Source: Bacillota bacterium (GTDB lineage: Bacteria; Bacillota; Clostridia; Lachnospirales; Anaerotignaceae). Taken from it: DNA of 6,398 nucleotides. The number at the start of each line of letters is the position of its first letter. The stretch's first letter is position 1. Below the pieces are notes generated by a model. It saw nothing but the letters and a program-made list of their open reading frames with translations. It did not search any database and was not told where the DNA came from. The stretch spans positions 1-6,398 of the forward strand of contig JAFYQL010000034.1 in assembly GCA_017547125.1 (NCBI GenBank), read 5' to 3'. Position numbers and translations under genes: made by a program. This document shows, piece by piece, positions 5,876 through 6,398 of the stretch.

Positions 5876-6398
5876 ATGAGTCTTCTTGAAAAAATAAATG
5901 AAAAAGAAGTTTTGAGATATCTGGGATTCAAAAACAAAGATGCAGATGAATTTACTGCAAAGACCATTGAAGAAATGAGCAGTCTTGTTTTTGAAAAGGC
6001 ACAGATAAAATATGTTTATCAGAAGTTCGAACTTGAAAAGGACGAGGATTTCTGCCTTAAAAACACTGTTTTTAATCTTCAGGGCGAAGACATAAAAAAA
6101 CTGCTTGAAGAGTGTAATTTCTGTGTGGTTATGGCGGCAACCCTTGGTGGCGAGATAGACACTGAAATAAGAAAAATGCAGATAAGGGATATGGCAAAGG
6201 CAGTTATACTTGATGCCTGTGCATCTTCGGCCATAGAAAACGTCTGCGACAATCTGCAGAAACATATAGAAGATGAGTTTGACGGATATTATGCTACAAG
6301 GCGGTTTTCTCCTGGATACGGCGACATGCCCCTTGAAAGTCAGAAAATGCTATGCAATGTGCTTCAGACACATAAAAATACTGGAATTGCCATAAATA
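5876..6398 (+). CDS. Stand-alone B12-dependent methionine synthase activation-domain protein (5' part)
   Basis: The first 174 codons are visible and the gene runs off the window. The sequence matches the C-terminal activation (reactivation) domain of cobalamin-dependent methionine synthase MetH, which binds AdoMet and supports reductive methylation of inactive cob(II)alamin. Key evidence is the RFSPGYGDMPLE stretch (143-154), equivalent to the AdoMet-binding R-x-x-PGY motif of MetH, preceded by the conserved AATLGGEID (87-95) and the long helix ILDACASSAIENVCDN (111-126). There is no upstream methyltransferase or cobalamin-binding domain in the frame, so it is a free-standing domain of the kind known in Clostridia, where metH is often split. 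GGTGA (5866-5870) is 5 bases before the ATG. Nothing in the visible N-terminus suggests a signal peptide or membrane segment. A partner gene may lie beyond the window. Confidence 0.85.
   Translation, partial: MSLLEKINEKEVLRYLGFKNKDADEFTAKTIEEMSSLVFEKAQIKYVYQKFELEKDEDFCLKNTVFNLQGEDIKKLLEECNFCVVMAATLGGEIDTEIRKMQIRDMAKAVILDACASSAIENVCDNLQKHIEDEFDGYYATRRFSPGYGDMPLESQKMLCNVLQTHKNTGIAIN

Noticed and set aside
5872..5889. Minimal frame MYESS-stop overlapping the start of the activation-domain gene
   Set aside because: Its ATG is only 1 base from GGTGA, too close for good initiation, while the ATG at 5876 is well spaced and opens the real frame.
5798..6265. 155-codon minus-strand frame opposite the activation-domain gene
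   Set aside because: It runs through the feoAB terminator and mirrors a gene with clear family motifs. Its phenylalanine-rich product looks like an antisense artefact.

Overview
The window is AT-rich, ordinary-looking bacterial chromosome, most likely from an anaerobic Firmicute of class Clostridia. The grounds are strong AGGAGG-type ribosome binding sites, frequent AGA/AGG arginine and ATA isoleucine codons, T-tailed hairpin terminators, the gene order (DUF512 tail)-der-plsY-gpsA, a small feoAB pair, and a free-standing methionine-synthase activation domain. The genus cannot be fixed from the sequence.

Region 1 (1-3111, plus strand) is a tightly packed operon. It holds the last codons of an upstream gene (probably the DUF512/radical-SAM protein often found before der), then der (ribosome-assembly GTPase), plsY (glycerol-3-phosphate acyltransferase) and gpsA (glycerol-3-phosphate dehydrogenase). 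GpsA makes sn-glycerol-3-phosphate and PlsY acylates it to lysophosphatidate, so plsY-gpsA is a two-step entry to membrane phospholipid synthesis, co-transcribed with a ribosome biogenesis factor. A strong hairpin closes the operon.

Region 2 (3110-3604, minus strand) is a single PAP2-type membrane phosphatase convergent with gpsA. It shares the hairpin, which has a T-tract on both strands. The gene has its own good promoter and ribosome binding site, which place its start well inside the longest open frame.

Region 3 (3605-5828, plus strand) is a divergently transcribed feoA-feoB pair for ferrous iron (or related divalent metal) uptake. feoB overlaps the end of feoA and is followed by a T-tailed hairpin. 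The FeoB is compact (610 aa) and differs from the classical proteins at several conserved membrane motifs.

Region 4 (5829-6398, plus strand) holds a likely promoter and the first 174 codons of a stand-alone cobalamin-dependent methionine synthase activation-domain protein, cut by the window end.

I found no mobile element, CRISPR array, tRNA, rRNA or long repeat, and no clearly novel system. The points most worth a second look are the divergent FeoB, the detached MetH activation domain, and the small palindromes in the PAP2/feoA divergent spacer.
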